NCBI RefSeq assembly: GCF_964340395.1
Contig: NC_135560.1
Span: 23,861,675 to 23,925,674 of the forward strand
Reading direction: 5' to 3'
Length of the DNA: 64,000 nt
From: Glandiceps talaboti
Lineage: Eukaryota > Hemichordata > Enteropneusta > Spengelidae
Under the pieces are notes generated by a model, which worked only from the letters and a program-made list of their open reading frames with translations, was not told where the DNA came from and made no database searches. Of the stretch, positions 18,401 to 29,852 are shown one piece after another. Position 1 is the first letter of the stretch, and every line of letters begins with the position of its first letter. A program made the translations under genes and the position numbers.

Positions 18401-19497
18401 ACATTGCACAAATGTATTACATAACTTCGTCTGACATTAGCTTATAATGATGTTTACAGCATATGTATAACCAAATAATGTGCAATCTTTGACACGACAT
18501 AGTCTGACGGCCTTAGGCTAAAGCCGTTCTGAATAAAGAATTTATGCACACATCATGAATCTATACATTGCTATAGATTGCCTTACAGCAGTGACCAATA
18601 AATATATTACGAAGTATTCTGTTTCATATGTATTTCGACTTAAGTTAGACATGGTACTTCTTTATACCTAGTACGATTTTCCTGTTATAAAGTAAATCTC
18701 GGCTTAGTATGATGGATGAGTTGGGATTGAAACATCACGATATTTGATTCACTGTAACGTGAAAGCTGAGATAAACTATATTGTGTAGTTAAGCTGTTTA
18801 TTGATAATGGTTGAATAAAGGGTGATTTATATTGAAGAGGACTCTGATAAAGTTTGCTGTCGTTATAGATTGTATAGGTAAGCTAATTAATGACAATTGT
18901 AGATTATAAGGAGATTCATATCAATGAGGGTCAATTATAAAAGTGTTTGTTATGACATGATACGTTTACTTAGGAAATTATGTTGGATTATGTTTACATT
19001 TAAATTAACAATCGTAGTGTCGTGACAAGTAATGGTTATCACGACGTTTCTCAATAAATGAGTTGTTATACTTACTCAGGGAAAGAAAACAACAGAAAAA
19101 TCAGTGTTATTCAACCACAATAAAACACAGCATCCACTAACAAGCTCGCTGCGCCCTGTGTTCTCAACTAGTCTTGTCTGTGACTGACATCGAAAACCGA
19201 CTATTTACTAATTTTATTACCGATAATTTTACATCTCCTTAGTAGTGTTGAATATATATTAGAAAAGTTATACCTATGTCCTCCTATATTTTGAGAAATC
19301 TAATTTATAGAGTTTTATGATTATTTCTCATGTACGAAGATATATTAATCTTTGAAGTGAAAATGGTTTCTAGTCGTTACAACAGCAGCAAAACAGTTGA
19401 TAGACTATCAAGGCATGCTCATAATGGCTTTTCAAAATACCAGTAGTATATTTGTAATACACTACATGTTACATGGGTATACAAAGACTATATATAT
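15467..19497. other. No gene recognised
   Basis: Open frames up to 106 codons on the minus strand (for example 16843-17163) lack recognisable motifs. No repeat structure was noticed. Confidence 0.55.
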
Positions 19498-19921
19498 GTT
19501 ACACCAAATCTGTGAAATTGCCCAATTCATGAAATGGGTAGGTAATTTTGCCCAGTTCATGAAATAGTCAATCGTGTTGCCCAGGTTATGAAGTGGGTAT
19601 GGTAAGATATGCCCAGTACATGAAATGAGCATCTTTTATAGGACACACACAAAATAGAATAAAAATCAAACAACTTTATTATCATATATTTACAAACTCA
19701 TCACTTCACAATTCTTATTTTATTATAATTCAGTGTAGCTTGTGTTTTAATACAGTTCGGTAATCAACACCCCAGTTCAAAACTCTTGCCCCCAAAAATT
19801 AATTTCGCCGTTTTAGATCGTTATCTATACTCTCAATTGCATAAGGTAGACCATTTCATGAACTGGGCAAAGTTACATTGCACATTACATGAATTGGGCA
19901 GTTTCACGGATTGGGTGTAAC
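19498..19921 (+). mobile_element. 424-bp inverted-repeat transposon (MITE) with palindrome array
   Basis: The ends GTTACACC and GGTGTAAC belong to terminal inverted repeats of about 35 bases with a few mismatches. Both ends abut ATAT, a possible 4-base (or TA) target duplication that cannot be proved in TA-rich flanks. Near the left end four copies of a 20-bp near-palindrome (GCCCAWTTCATGAAWTGGGY and variants) follow at 25-28-base steps; two more lie inverted at the right end. There is no coding capacity, as expected for a non-autonomous DNA transposon. Confidence 0.75.
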
Positions 19922-20744
19922 ATATACACCATTTATTAGACTAAATGTTTAAATACGAGCATTCAAAATATAACTTCATATTTAAAATGCACGCTGCCTA
20001 CTTACTATTATTAGACTGTACCACACACACAACATGCACATCTGAAATATTAACTATTATACATAAACTCCATTCTTGAAATAATATTTACTAAGAAGAA
20101 TAAATTCGAGTTCAAAGAAATCTTCATCAGAAAGAATGATTTTTTTTTTACCTTGAACTGTGTCTAAATAAGGCCTCTCTGTGGCAAAGCGGTGTCGGTC
20201 TACCTTGTGAAATAGAATATGGTTAGGACGTTTAAACGGGTTATCATTAACGTTATATGCTGGAAGGCGAGTTAAGGCCTCACAAATATAAATCATTATC
20301 ACCGTGGGGGTCCTTCGCCGTCCTTGCTACAATACACTTTAAGTACAATTTCATCATGTCATGATGGACATGTAGAAATCATCAAAGTTGACAAGACGAT
20401 GAAATGGAATCATTGTGATGGTAATTATGAAGGTCAAATAACTTATATTTTTGAAGTCATTTGTGATCAAAGTCAAGATGCTGATAATGGTCACCATTTC
20501 TATGTATATTACATGCATGTTGTAATACACACATTCAAGAATCCACATCACCTTATAAGCGTTGCATACAACATATATTATTCATTATTCACACAAGATG
20601 GCGAGATTCAACTTTCATGCCTCTAAGAAGAAAATGTTAGATTTGACACCAAAATCTGACATACATTCATTGATACACTACATGCATAAAAGGCTCTCAT
20701 ATCCTCATGTAATATATCATATCCACGCTGTCTTTTCACTCTCA

Positions 20745-21070
20745 ATCTAACAATAACGATAATAATAATAATGTTAGTTTTTATATAGCACTTAATTTCG
20801 CACCCTTTACTCAAAGCGCTTTACAATTATTACCCCTGGTACGGATCTATAGCGGCACAGCGGCCCTTTATGCTTTTTCTACTCCCTCCATTGCAGCCTG
20901 TACGAGCGCATAGGATTAAAGTATTCATATTGCAACCTCTATCCTACCAGGTCCTCAATCATACAGCTGGGATAACTTATTCCATCTATTCGACCATCAC
21001 GACGCCACATCAAAAAGAACCCATTTCTCCCACACTTCGTTATTAATGGGGTCCCATGCATGCGGAACAA
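20745..21070 (+). repeat. Interspersed repeat with conserved CTCAAAGCGCTTTACAATTA motif
   Basis: After (AAT)n-like sequence comes TTTTTATATAGCACTTAATT and then CTCAAAGCGCTTTACAATTA followed by TTACCCC. Similar phrases occur in dispersed repeats of many invertebrate genomes. Its class (SINE or LINE tail) is not determined; it has no usable reading frame. Confidence 0.5.
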
Positions 21071-21455
21071 GATCAAAGTTTGTTTATGTTTTATTCATAA
21101 CTTGAGGTTCTGCTATTTTTAGTTATTTTAAATTGCAAATATGGTTGTCAAATGTTGTTAGGCGTGAAATGGTGTCTAACTAAAACAGAGCAAACTCTGT
21201 AAAGTACTGTCTATATTACATACGGGTTAATTTGGTAATTTGTATACACTCATCAGTCAAACACGTACGGCTGTATGCACGGAAAGAGAAACTGACTGAA
21301 ATTAGTCTTACATGACATACTCTAGAGCTAAACCGGCCAATGCAAATTTCTGCTGTTGACTTCTTGTTTGATTCGATGTCACCTTTTAAACTGTCCATAG
21401 GTAAAACGAAACAACAACTGTTTTAGTGGAATAAACTCATAAAGATTATTATTGT

Positions 21456-21527
21456 AGTGCCTGGGGCATGGATTAGATTAGTGCCTGGGGCATGGATTAG
21501 ATTAGTGCCTGGGGCATGGATTAGATA
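21456..21527 (+). repeat. 24-bp tandem triplication
   Basis: AGTGCCTGGGGCATGGATTA plus GATT is present three times without change (21456, 21480, 21504), indicating recent expansion. Confidence 0.9.
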
Positions 21528-22091
21528 AAAGTATTCAGTAAGATGAAGAGTAACCTTGTACTTTCCGTTCGCAACAGAAGTCAGTGAATGTGCAAATAAT
21601 TAAAATGTCAGCACAACAAATAACAAAAAAATCTAGAACTATTAATTTTTGATAAAATCCCAAGAAATGTAATTACTCCATAAACCCCGATACAAAGAAT
21701 AAACTGTTTGACACAAGTAATATTTCCACTGGTATTTCAATACCATTTTGTCAGGTAGGGGTAAAAGCACTAATGGAACACTTAATAGTTTATCATTACC
21801 AGCATAAATGGGCAAACTGTTGACTTTTTTTGAAATACAGACTATTAACTCGCCATTAATTGTAGACAAATTGTTTTAAAACATACAAAAACATAAGTTT
21901 ATTTTGGGCCTTTTTTGTATGGCAGTAGTACCGGTTATTGTGTTGACACGGCTGAATAATTGAGAACGCCGGGAGTTAAATGATAAAATATGCACAAGTC
22001 GTCGCACAATGGAAAAGACAGACGCACACAAAAAGCAGCTGGTGTGAATAAATATGACATTTCTGTTATACGGATTATCTTTAGTACATAT

Positions 22092-22226
22092 TTCATTATA
22101 CCACTAACAAGCCAGGATGAACGCGTTCGAACCAAAAATACGGGTGTTGTACCCTTGTTGTTCTACATCGCGACAACTCGGGTTTACGTCATTGTTCTGC
22201 TGTGCTCGAAATATGGATCGTAATGT
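22092..22226 (+). repeat. Duplicated block, left copy (CRE-like sites)
   Basis: About 120 bases here and at 22774-22895 are similar in the same orientation. Shared phrases are CATTATACCA, TTGTTCTAC, TACGTCATTG and CGAAATATG. TACGTCA resembles a CREB/ATF site. The two copies flank about 550 bases without gene content. Confidence 0.5.
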
Positions 22227-22773
22227 TCTAAATTGCCATTAGTTATCGCATAAATTATGCTTGTTCAAGAATAATTATATTCGTCCCAATATTGACCTAA
22301 GGGTCACACTGTTCGTTTATCGACTCCCTTTGCTGAACAAATAGAAAGTGGGGCATAATGTTAAATTGTCGTACATATTTTCAAAACATAATATGTAAAT
22401 TATAAATAATTGTCCTTATCAAGTTTGCCATATTTATAGTAGGTGGAAAAACAAGACACAAGTTTTATGACCCCACAATATTGCATGATATAATACTGTG
22501 ATATAGTTTACTGCCTTTAAGGTACTGAAAGTATGAGGCTTATGTATAGAAAGGTACTTAGATCAAACTTGAACAGATTGAGCATTCATTTTTTATTATC
22601 ACAAATAAGATTTATTCAAACGTTTCTTGTACCCAGACGTCAATTTTGCTGAAGTTGTCCTGTGATAAAAATAAACAGCTAGTTGTATCCATACAATACA
22701 CTAGGGCTGGTATATACAAATGTATGCAGCATGTATATAAAGTGAATACAAAGCGTGTGGAAAAATAAACCCC

Positions 22774-22895
22774 ATTATACCATGCACGAGCCAAGTTGAA
22801 CAAAAATATGGAATATATACTCTGGTTGTTCTACGTCACGACAGCGCGTGTCTACGTCATTGGTTATGCTGTGTTCGAAATATGAGTCAAAACGC
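22774..22895 (+). repeat. Duplicated block, right copy (CRE-like sites)
   Basis: Right partner of 22092-22226. It contains two TACGTCA motifs (in CTACGTCACG and CTACGTCATTG) and lies about 0.7 kb upstream of the GPCR start codon. Whether this is an old repeat or a duplicated control element cannot be decided here. Confidence 0.5.
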
Positions 22896-22940
22896 ACAAA
22901 ATAGCGATTACTTTCCCCGTTTTTTTATTGTGATGGTATA

Positions 22941-23101
22941 ATTATATAATTCCCTAATATTTTTCTTCATTCAGCCGGAAAATACTCGTGATCAAAAGGT
23001 TGTCTCTACTCGTCTAGCGACTCGTAGTGACAAGGACCCCTTAGGTCACTCGTATTTTCCGTGGCTGAACGAGGATAACTATTGGGAAATACCATATAAT
23101 T
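22941..23101. mobile_element. 160-bp imperfect foldback upstream of the GPCR
   Basis: The two halves pair almost end to end. ATTATATAATTCCCTAATAT on the left matches the complement of the right end, TTCAGCC with GGAAAATAC recurs in both arms, and a shorter inner stem closes on a loop near 23012-23025. It ends in A+T-rich bases without coding capacity, like a foldback MITE. Its 3' end lies 460 bases before the GPCR start codon. Confidence 0.55.
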
Positions 23102-23422
23102 AAACATTGTTATGTTACCTTGACATAATTATTGGAATATTTCAGAAGTGTACGTCGTGTACATAACGTTACCAGTCATACACCCGTATTTCTTTCATTT
23201 TTTGTCAATTTTGGACAATTTCATATTTCACTCCGATAAATAATTGTTAATACATATTGTTCTACAATTCTACTTTATATAGCAATACAACAAACATATT
23301 ATTATATACATTATGCATTATAATTACAGAGAACATCGGCATGACGGTATCCGTAAACATATACGCTATGCGTGTGTCCATGATCACGTGTCAAGCTCAT
23401 TTCACTATACATATAAGTACAC

Positions 23423-23430
23423 TATATAAG
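23423..23430 (+). promoter_or_regulatory. Candidate TATA box of the GPCR gene
   Basis: TATATAAG matches the TATA consensus about 130 bases upstream of the GPCR start codon, allowing a short 5' UTR starting near 23455. An E-box (CACGTG, 23385-23390) lies just upstream. The region is A+T-rich, so a chance match is possible. Confidence 0.4.
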
Positions 23431-23560
23431 TACATGTACAATTTACTTGGCTATTTACAGTGACGACAATCACATCATAGGAGCGTACGGCAAGTAGTGC
23501 ACAATCTAGCATACGATATATTGATTCCTAGCTACTCGGATAGCGACTTCTTCTTTTACG

Positions 23561-24517
23561 ATGGCCAATGACAACTACATGGCAAATTTGACAACAGCTA
23601 ATATCTCATCGGAAGGTGATTCAAATACTACGTCAGTGCCATACTATGGGTTACGGGGAATCTTTCATGTTCTGATACCGATTATCAGCTGCATTATATG
23701 CGTCTCCGGTCTCATTGCTAACGGTATTGTTATCTATCTGATCCTCAGACGTCGAAGTATGAAAACTGTACCCAACATGTACATCTTAAATCTGGCTTCA
23801 GCGGACTTCTTGTTCTTACTAGATCTTATCCTGCTCACTATTCCATACGTCAGTAAGGATTGGATTTTTGGAGACGCAATGTGTAAAATTGTCATTGGTA
23901 TCGACGGTATGAACATGTTCACTGGTATATTCACTCTGACAGCCATGACTGTTGATCGCTATTTAGCAATCGTTCACGCAATATGGTCAAAAAATCACCG
24001 CACTGTATTCAAGGCAAGAGTTGTATGTATATTATTATGGTTGATATCTATTGCTGTGACTATACCTCTCTGGATGTATGCCACCACAAGAAATTTCAAC
24101 GGTATCAAATGCGTCACTATAAGTACTCCTCAGGTTGAGAAATCATTCGCTCTGTACTCATTTGCTATCGGCTTTGTGTTACCAATTATCGTTATATCTA
24201 TCTGCTATACACGAATATTGGTGTATCTTGCCCGGAATTCTAAAATGAGTAAACCGCAGAGCTCTAAATCGAAGATCGGCAGAGTTAGTCTGATGATTCT
24301 GATGGCTGTTTTAGTATTTGTGATCTGTTGGTTACCATTTTGGACAATACGAGTATACCTCCTGACTGAAGAGCCTACTAGTTCCTCCATGGCATTGCAG
24401 ATTGTTTACTATCTATCACAGTGTCTGACGTATGCTAATAGCTCGCTCAACCCGCTCGTCTACGCTTATTTTAAACGAGACTTCCGACGAACGCATGATG
24501 ATATACGGACCCATTGA
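23561..24517 (+). CDS. Class A peptide GPCR, somatostatin/allatostatin-C/opioid receptor-like, single exon
   Basis: This 318-residue intronless frame encodes a seven-helix rhodopsin-class receptor that would sit in the plasma membrane and signal through a G protein. The N-terminus (1-33) has three N-glycosylation sequons (N9, N14, N22). TM1 carries N54, TM2 the LASAD motif with D82, and TM3 starts at C108, with D115 at the 3.32 position that binds basic ligands in somatostatin and opioid receptors. DRY is at 132-134 and C184 is the extracellular loop 2 disulfide partner. TM6 reads FVICWLPF (253-260) and TM7 has YANSSLNPLVY (291-301), close to the YANSxxNP pattern of the somatostatin, opioid and galanin group. 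The start codon has a strong context (A at -3, G at +4). The C-tail after helix 8 is only about 10 residues and has no palmitoylation cysteine, unusually short for this group. A further 3' exon is possible but no clear donor is seen. The class is certain; the ligand is inferred. Confidence 0.93.
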   Translation: MANDNYMANLTTANISSEGDSNTTSVPYYGLRGIFHVLIPIISCIICVSGLIANGIVIYLILRRRSMKTVPNMYILNLASADFLFLLDLILLTIPYVSKDWIFGDAMCKIVIGIDGMNMFTGIFTLTAMTVDRYLAIVHAIWSKNHRTVFKARVVCILLWLISIAVTIPLWMYATTRNFNGIKCVTISTPQVEKSFALYSFAIGFVLPIIVISICYTRILVYLARNSKMSKPQSSKSKIGRVSLMILMAVLVFVICWLPFWTIRVYLLTEEPTSSSMALQIVYYLSQCLTYANSSLNPLVYAYFKRDFRRTHDDIRTH

Positions 24518-24526
24518 TAGTTTTAC

Positions 24527-24532
24527 AATAAA
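24527..24532 (+). terminator. Candidate polyadenylation signal (AATAAA)
   Basis: AATAAA occurs ten bases after the GPCR stop codon. If used, the 3' UTR would be very short. AATAAA is frequent by chance in A+T-rich DNA, so this is only a candidate. Confidence 0.35.
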
Positions 24533-27500
24533 TGGAACGAATATTTTCATACGCAGTGAAGGTGCCACATTCACAAATATGCATATACATGTATAGTGAT
24601 ACATGAAGTCAACTTATGTCTACGATACACTCGCTACAATTCTATACGTGAGTAATACATTTTATAGTCACCGTTAAGTGTACAGTATTAAATTTCATTG
24701 ACCCTCGGTGGAATATCACATTGATGGAAAACTTGCACTTTTTTCCATGTAATCGTATATCCTGAGAAGTTTCTTCGGTACGCTATATTCCCTTTCAACT
24801 ATGACAGTGTACGTCGAACTCTAGGTCCGATTTCCTTCCGTTAACGTGTGAACTGAACCCATGCCATGGATTATAAAAGAACGGGAAGCAATATAAACCA
24901 CTTTGTTATTATTACGATCATTGTAATGAAGACACAGCAAGAAATGAAATTACGTTTGTGTGTAGTGGGAACATTTTCATTACATTCTAAACAACTGCTA
25001 ATTACAGAAATGACACATGCTGTCATGAGAGAAACGCAATAACTATAAATGAGCACCTGGTTGGTAATCTAATGATTTGAAACTACTTTATTTGTGTCAG
25101 TTACAATTTCTTAATAGAACAGAGTAATAGTGGTTCTTACTTAACTTACTAGTGTATAATTAAGATAAGATGGTAGCATACTCTATGTCAACTTTTTCAA
25201 ACATTTATTTCATAATTCAGTGTTCAAGCTGTTACACCTTTAGGCAGTAAACACATTTACAAGTTTGTCCTTGATAACAGAATCGAAAGTTGACACGACT
25301 TGTAGTTATTAACTTGTATATTATTAATATCTTAAAATAATAAAAACAGTGAATTCCGAATCTAACCTAATTTCTTATTTGTTTGCCATTTTTCATTCTT
25401 GTATTAAATATAGCCGCCATTGTGAATATCGACACAGCTGCCATTCGGTGGCGGATTGGGGCTTTCTTTAAACTATCGGTTACTTTTGTAATACTGTATC
25501 TTGGAGGCAAAATAATTCATATTAGTATTCGATAACACAATTTTTAGTTATTCTTCTACCTTCTTAAGATGGCCTAAAATACTGTTGCGATGTAATCTTA
25601 TTACCATGTAACAGTCCGTGTTACCATGTAATATGCTACTTTAACCATGTAATATTCTACGTTTATCATGTAATATTCTACATTTACCATGTAATATTCT
25701 ACTGTTACCATGCAATATTCTGTTGTTAACATGTAATATTCTACATTTACCATGTAATATTCTACGTTTACCATGTAATATTCGACATTTACCATGTAAT
25801 ATTCTACTGTTACCATGAAATATGCCGCTGCTACCACAATGTTCTGCTGCTCCATTCCAACTGTTTTTGGTTCATTATGGTGTGTTGAAACATCCGTTTG
25901 AGGTCAAAAGTAATTTTCCTCATCATCATGTAATACTTCGATATTCTTATATTTGCAAAAAGGCTTTTCGGAATATACTGATATTCATAATGAATGTTTT
26001 ATAGCAGCCATCTACGTCTAGAGTGCAGAAAGGAAAGGTGTGAATTATCTATTTGGATTTTAATTGATATCATTTATATGAAAGTCATATCGTTTTACAG
26101 CCTGTTGCAAGTTACTATTCACTCCCTGTTTAATACAATCAATCAGAAATCAATAAGAACCTTCATATTCTACGTTTTAAGATAGCAAGATAGCAAATTC
26201 TCGTTTTATTTAGTCACAATGAAATAAACCATTTAAAACATACTACAACTAGATGCAGACACACGGGTGCCACTATTTTGATGTCTGCATTTAATATCCA
26301 CGACGGCACGTAAGTTCGTTGAATTTAGACAAAATGTGGCACGAAATTGTATTCATTCAATCTTACTATCTTGAATTGTGTCTCTGTAGCCCGTTTAGCT
26401 TCCTTAATCCTAACTGTTATTCTAAACAGGCGATAACATAATATATTTACCTGTTAATAGATTTATTATAGACAGGTTCAAATGACGCCATCTTCAATGT
26501 TTTTGGAGAGATGGTTGGCAATCTATAGGTAGAATACGATATGTCATTAATTGGTACACTGTTGCACAACGAAAGCTACCAAAGTAGCAACAAATTGTGG
26601 TTTGGCTACAAAAACCTTACTGATCTATATTGTTACATTTTATCATGTGTCTCGCCAAACCTTGAAGTGCATTTGTTACATTTTAATCCCTTGACATGCT
26701 GAAAAAGGGTATACATTGTTACAATGTATATATGATGTGGTGACGATATGCTAAGATAATATTATCTAACACAAATAAATACAGAAATGTTTGTAAGGAT
26801 ATTGTCGAGCCAGACAGCGATTTGTTTCTACTCCACCGACTTTCAGTATATTTAATGGTGACGAAAGTGAAACTGTTGACCCGGCATATAAAAAGTACCT
26901 GATAAATAACCAGTGCGTGGAATTCTACACTCAGATAGTTAGTTCACATATGACCAGATATGTAATATGTTTATGAAAAATTGTATTCACTTATTTATGT
27001 TTAAGTTAAGATATATGTGTATTCACTTCATTTGGACTGACCCATTAAATATGTATTGAATATTAAAACAAGCCTGCAAATGCTTCATCTGTACTCAAGA
27101 ATTTGAAATGGATGTATGCAGTGAATGTAGACTATTAATATTGTAAAATGGTCTTTTGATGTTTGCCAATACAAAGGCTGGATTAAACTTAATCTGTACG
27201 GAAATGGGAATTAAAGTGCATATGGAACTGTTCTACATACATTATGAACCGTTTCAAACGCCACGGCGTTTTCGTTTGCTTTCGCGAGGCGCGCAACGTT
27301 TGTAAGAAGACGTGGAGTTGTTTTTTTTCAGGCAGACTACATTCAGTAATAGAGTTTTTTTCCCTCCACAGTCTATGATTCAATGGACAAGCTAATGTCA
27401 TAAAACATTCTCAGTGCATGTATGACAGTGTCAGCCACTCTTTGATTCCTTTGTAGTATGCGCCTTTGAAATACGAATTTTAAAGTTCTGCAGCTATTAC

Positions 27501-27912
27501 TTTGTTCAAGAAAACTGTAATCCAAGGGGACACATCAGGGGTCGCCATGCAAATATTTGAAAAAATAGGTCAAATGACCGAATCCAAAATAGTCATCTGG
27601 TACTCTGTTAACTCTATGAGAAAATAATATATTGTTGATATCTTTGCAAACAAGATGGTGCCCATGTGGGAACCCCGAATTTCTTTAAATTTCTTTCAAG
27701 GGGGCCAGGAACAAGCTTTCACATCGCAAAATTTTGAGAGCTTGCAAAGTTAGCAAGGACAAGAAACACGCTTGAGGTGTCGTTATTCTTACGATTAGTG
27801 AATGTATCGTTAAAAAGCAAACGGTAATATTTCAGAAATATAGGGTAATTTTGTTTATGAGAAACGTAGAAATATACAGTGCCATCGAGACTGGCACAGA
27901 CCCTTTGGATAT
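24533..27912. other. Intergenic, 21-bp minisatellite only
   Basis: Downstream of the GPCR I see no second exon, paralogue or RNA gene; the 25.6-25.8 kb minisatellite is the only structure. Confidence 0.55.
25604..25830 (-). repeat. 21-bp minisatellite, about 11 units
   Basis: The + strand unit is like TACCATGTAATATTCTACRT plus T. Because 21 is a multiple of three, the minus strand stays open for 84 codons with a heptapeptide pattern VEYYMVN. The frame is best explained by the repeat rather than by a gene. Confidence 0.85.
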
Positions 27913-27945
27913 TGGGGGGGTGGGGGGTGGGGGGTGGGGGGTGGA
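27913..27945 (+). repeat. G-run tract with G-quadruplex potential
   Basis: Four runs of six to seven G separated by single T, then GTGG, in otherwise A+T-rich DNA. Confidence 0.85.
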
Positions 27946-28430
27946 GGTCTCATGATTTTCAAATGTTTTGAATTCGTCATTCATTTCACATTCTATGAAG
28001 GAAAATCAACCTTTTTAAAAAAATAATTTGTCATGGTTACTATTGGTCTCCCATGGGCTACATATGATCTCGCTACTTTTCGTAATCGCTCACTCATAAC
28101 TTTCAAACAATAGAAAAATCACACATTTTTGTTTGAAATATAAAGATTGAAAGTAGCCTGTCAACCTGAGCAAGTCTAAGTGCCACGATGTGCAGTCCCA
28201 ATAGAAGGCTCCGAAATGCTTGTAATGAATTTGTAATTACTGCGTTAGGGTTCAGACATGACGCTGTTTATACTTGTCGCCAAATACCTAGTTAGAGAAA
28301 TGAATATATTTTATTGCAGTAGCTCACATGGGTGTTAAGGCAATAGGTACACTGATATCGTATGTCTGGAGATGTCATTCAAGTTGAGGTTTAGTGTTAT
28401 TTGTTTTATTTCCATGACGCTAATAAATAT

Positions 28431-28577
28431 GCATGAACTATTGTTATCTTAGGAAGCCCATCTCCTATCTTAGGAAGCTCATCTTTTATGTATGACCTAT
28501 TGTTATCTTAGGTAGCTCATCTCCCATGCGTGACCTATTGTTATCTTAGGAAGCTCACCTCCTATGCGTGACTTATT
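28431..28577 (+). repeat. 38-bp minisatellite, about 3.5 units
   Basis: CTATTGTTATCTTAGGAAGC recurs with changes from 28438; TTGTTATCTT is at 28441, 28500 and 28538. One unit contains an extra partial copy. Confidence 0.8.
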
Positions 28578-28589
28578 GTAATTTATTTA

Positions 28590-28720
28590 TTGAACGACCA
28601 TAGCGTCGCAGGTTTGAGGGACTTGGGTTTGAACCCCGAGTGGTGAGCATCTCTCCTGGTTCTGGCTTTGGAGTGAGGCCGTGAGACCGAACTCAGGGCT
28701 TTGATAAATAAATTCTATGT
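28590..28720 (+). repeat. Possible tRNA-derived SINE fragment
   Basis: GGGTTTGAACCCC (28627-28639) resembles an RNA polymerase III B box. It is followed by a G+C-richer body and an A/T-rich tail. No convincing A box or cloverleaf is visible, so it is not called a tRNA gene. Confidence 0.3.
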
Positions 28721-29705
28721 TGCAGTTATACAACATACATCGTCTCTATTCAGTTTATAATTTTACTACAATACTGGCTTTACGCTCAAAACTTGAGTCC
28801 TTGAGATAATTGACTGACGCATATACGTAATTTTTTTTTATCTTGCAGCGATCTTCGATAAACACATGCTTGCTTTACTAATAACGATCTAAAAGCAGAT
28901 AGGTGACTAATTTGAATCAGCAATATTGGGAAGTGTTTCAAGGCCTCCTTATGTGTGTGACGACATATCAGATCTACATTACTGAAGGCTACTGAGTTCA
29001 AGGTTCAATCATGTCTACCATCTATTATGCAATTAGTAGCTTAGTATAATGGAACATTTCTACCATCGTCACATATGTCTGTCTATAAACTGAAATTGCA
29101 ATCAGCATGTCTGACTTGAAACACTTTAATGACATATTGGCACCAGGCAGAAAACAATATGTCAGTGATCACTTAAAGACGAAGCCTCTGATCTCCCTTA
29201 GAAGCTTTATAAAGTCAGGGTCGATCTAGTTACTAACGAAATATATTCGCTCACTTCAAAACAGTTCATCGTCAGTTGGTTTTTGGCCTAAAGGTATGTC
29301 TAGTCAACGTGCACATTATCTGTAATATACATATATAAAATATAACAATATGTACACGTATGAAGTGTAATTCTTTCATTGATATCGACAAAGTAGTATT
29401 TACAGTAATGCAATACAAATTACATACAAGACTGAGACCTTCTAATTGTTGTCCTTATTGACTGCGATTCTGTCACTAAATCGCGAAAACAAGTGACCGA
29501 AATCACGAGAACAACAACTTAGAAAGTAATTCGTTTGCTTTGCCGCATATCACTAAAACTACCAACTACGACTCCATGTATAATGGATATTCTACACAGT
29601 TCGAAAAAAGTACCAGGTGTGGTTGGATGACGATTACTGATAGCAAAAATATTATTGGCACATTGATCCATTTTTCATTACATATTCCATTTGCGCCATA
29701 TTACG

Positions 29706-29736
<31 letters not shown>

Positions 29737-29852
29737 TGTATGTATGTATGTATGTATGTATGTATGTATGTATGTATGTATGTATGTATGTATGTATGTA
29801 TGTATGTATGTATGTATGTATGTATGTGTGTGTGTGTGTGCACGCGCACGCG
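29706..29852 (+). repeat. (GTAT)n(GT)n microsatellite
   Basis: About 30 GTAT units end in GT and CGCACGCGC alternating sequence; long frames of Met-Tyr-Val-Cys are artefacts. Confidence 0.95.

Noticed and set aside
24290-24310. CTGATGA inside the GPCR as a hammerhead core
   Set aside because: No GAAA or closing stems follow; other scattered CTGATGA occurrences (216, 38403, 41383, 46058, 59035) also lack the rest of the fold.
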